Translations under genes and position numbers: made by a program
The notes under the pieces: generated by a model
The model's database searches: none
Told to the model about the DNA's origin: nothing
Seen by the model: the letters and a program-made list of their open reading frames with translations, nothing else
Assembly: GCF_900112045.1 (NCBI RefSeq)
Contig: NZ_FOJW01000005.1
Span: forward strand, 62,001 to 126,000
DNA length: 64,000 nucleotides
Direction of reading: 5' to 3'
From: Lentibacillus halodurans
Lineage (GTDB): Bacteria > Bacillota > Bacilli > Bacillales > Amphibacillaceae
Part shown: positions 63,486 through 64,000 of the stretch, one piece after another
Layout of the letters: every line of letters begins with the position of its first letter
Numbering within the stretch: the first letter of the stretch is position 1

Positions 63486-64000
63486 ATGAAACTTAGACAC
63501 CGTCCTAATCCCCTTCCATTGCAGGAGCTTGATGCTGCCATCCCGCGTCTGTCTCCGATGTTTCCGGGCTTCTCTAAATTGAAAAATGATGCTGCGATCC
63601 GCCAGCAAGGTTACACCGGAGAAATAAAGGGTGATATCATCTCGATAACCTCGCCAGCATGTACACCATTCTGCACGATGTTTACCTTCGTATTAACGGC
63701 AAAAAATTTCAAATTGATTCACTCATTATTGCAATCATTCCATTTCGATTGTTGATGCCAAAAAATATAAAGACACGATCACCTTTAACACAACCTCAAA
63801 CAGCTCACCCGCAGCAATGGCCAAATTGAATCTGGATTCGAATACCCGATCACCCAAGTCGAAATTCAAAATTCCACCTGCAAAGATGCTCGCCCAGCAT
63901 AATTTAGCATATATCCAGTTGACTGTTATGTCGCAATAGCTGACCCTTCAACGATCATCAAGGTGGAGGGCGATGAGCAGGAAATTGCCAAGATTGTCGC
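63486..64000 (+). pseudogene. frameshifted NERD-domain protein gene (runs off the window)
   Basis: From ATG 63486 the frame reads MKLRHRPNPLPLQELDAAIP and continues to about 63625 (GYTGEIKGD). The homology then shifts frame: MYTILHDVYLRINGKKFQID, next frame SIVDAKKYKDTITF, then GQIESGFEYPITQVEIQ. These are the ordered blocks of a NERD (nuclease-related) domain, whose usual pattern is YxVLHDVYL...QIDxLII...EVKNYxG. At least two frameshifts plus stops make it a pseudogene, and the 89-codon open frame is only its first part. Confidence 0.65.

Overview
The window looks like part of the chromosome of a low-to-mid GC Gram-positive bacterium of the Bacillaceae. The evidence is strong AAGGAGG-type ribosome binding sites, Bacillus-style PRD, SorC, ROK and GntR sugar regulators, cre-like catabolite repression sites, TTG/GTG starts, and a secreted xylanase with a C-terminal domain typical of Bacillaceae exoproteins. 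A halophilic genus such as Lentibacillus, Virgibacillus or Oceanobacillus would fit, but I cannot fix the genus. No rRNA, tRNA, CRISPR or phage genes are visible. Almost the whole window is carbohydrate catabolism, with five PTS systems and two sugar ABC transporters.

Layout. (1) 2-7187: an ascorbate-type PTS operon (PRD regulator, IIA, IIB, IIC) with a phosphotriesterase-like lactonase, a creatininase-family hydrolase, a KDGP-type aldolase and a SIS-domain protein; an SDR gene follows. (2) 8605-15967: a galactitol-type PTS operon (PRD regulator, GatA/B/C) with two zinc dehydrogenases, DeoC and a 51-residue membrane protein. (3) 16021-30017: a regulon built on five matching 31-bp operators. 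It holds an autoregulated SorC regulator, a GlpD-like flavoenzyme with a zinc dehydrogenase, a second SorC regulator, a glucitol-type PTS (GutM, SrlA, SrlE, SrlB), a SAF-domain homoserine-dehydrogenase-like oxidoreductase (COG4091, the family of the DXR-like enzyme DRL) and a four-gene acetoin-dehydrogenase-like complex. (4) 30030-34206: an M14 carboxypeptidase, an FAH-family enzyme and two decayed genes. (5) 34218-39529: a NagP-like PTS, ChbG-like deacetylase and GH4 phospho-glycosidase operon, with a divergent GntR regulator and a HAD phosphatase. (6) 39906-57673: a xylan/xylose region (GH43, XylR, oligosaccharide ABC transporter, XylA, XylB, GH10 xylanase, XylFGH, Gfo/Idh/MocA, mutarotase). 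(7) 58127-63286: mtlA-mtlR-mtlF-mtlD, followed by a broken NERD-domain gene.

Most interesting region: 16-30 kb. Shared operators tie together a polyol PTS, a DRL-like oxidoreductase and an acyloin-cleaving dehydrogenase complex. Chemically these can form a short route: a branched tetritol such as 2-C-methyl-D-erythritol enters as its 4-phosphate, is oxidised and rearranged to 1-deoxy-xylulose 5-phosphate, and is cleaved to acetyl-CoA and glyceraldehyde 3-phosphate. This pathway is inference; the operators, gene order and family assignments are read from the sequence.
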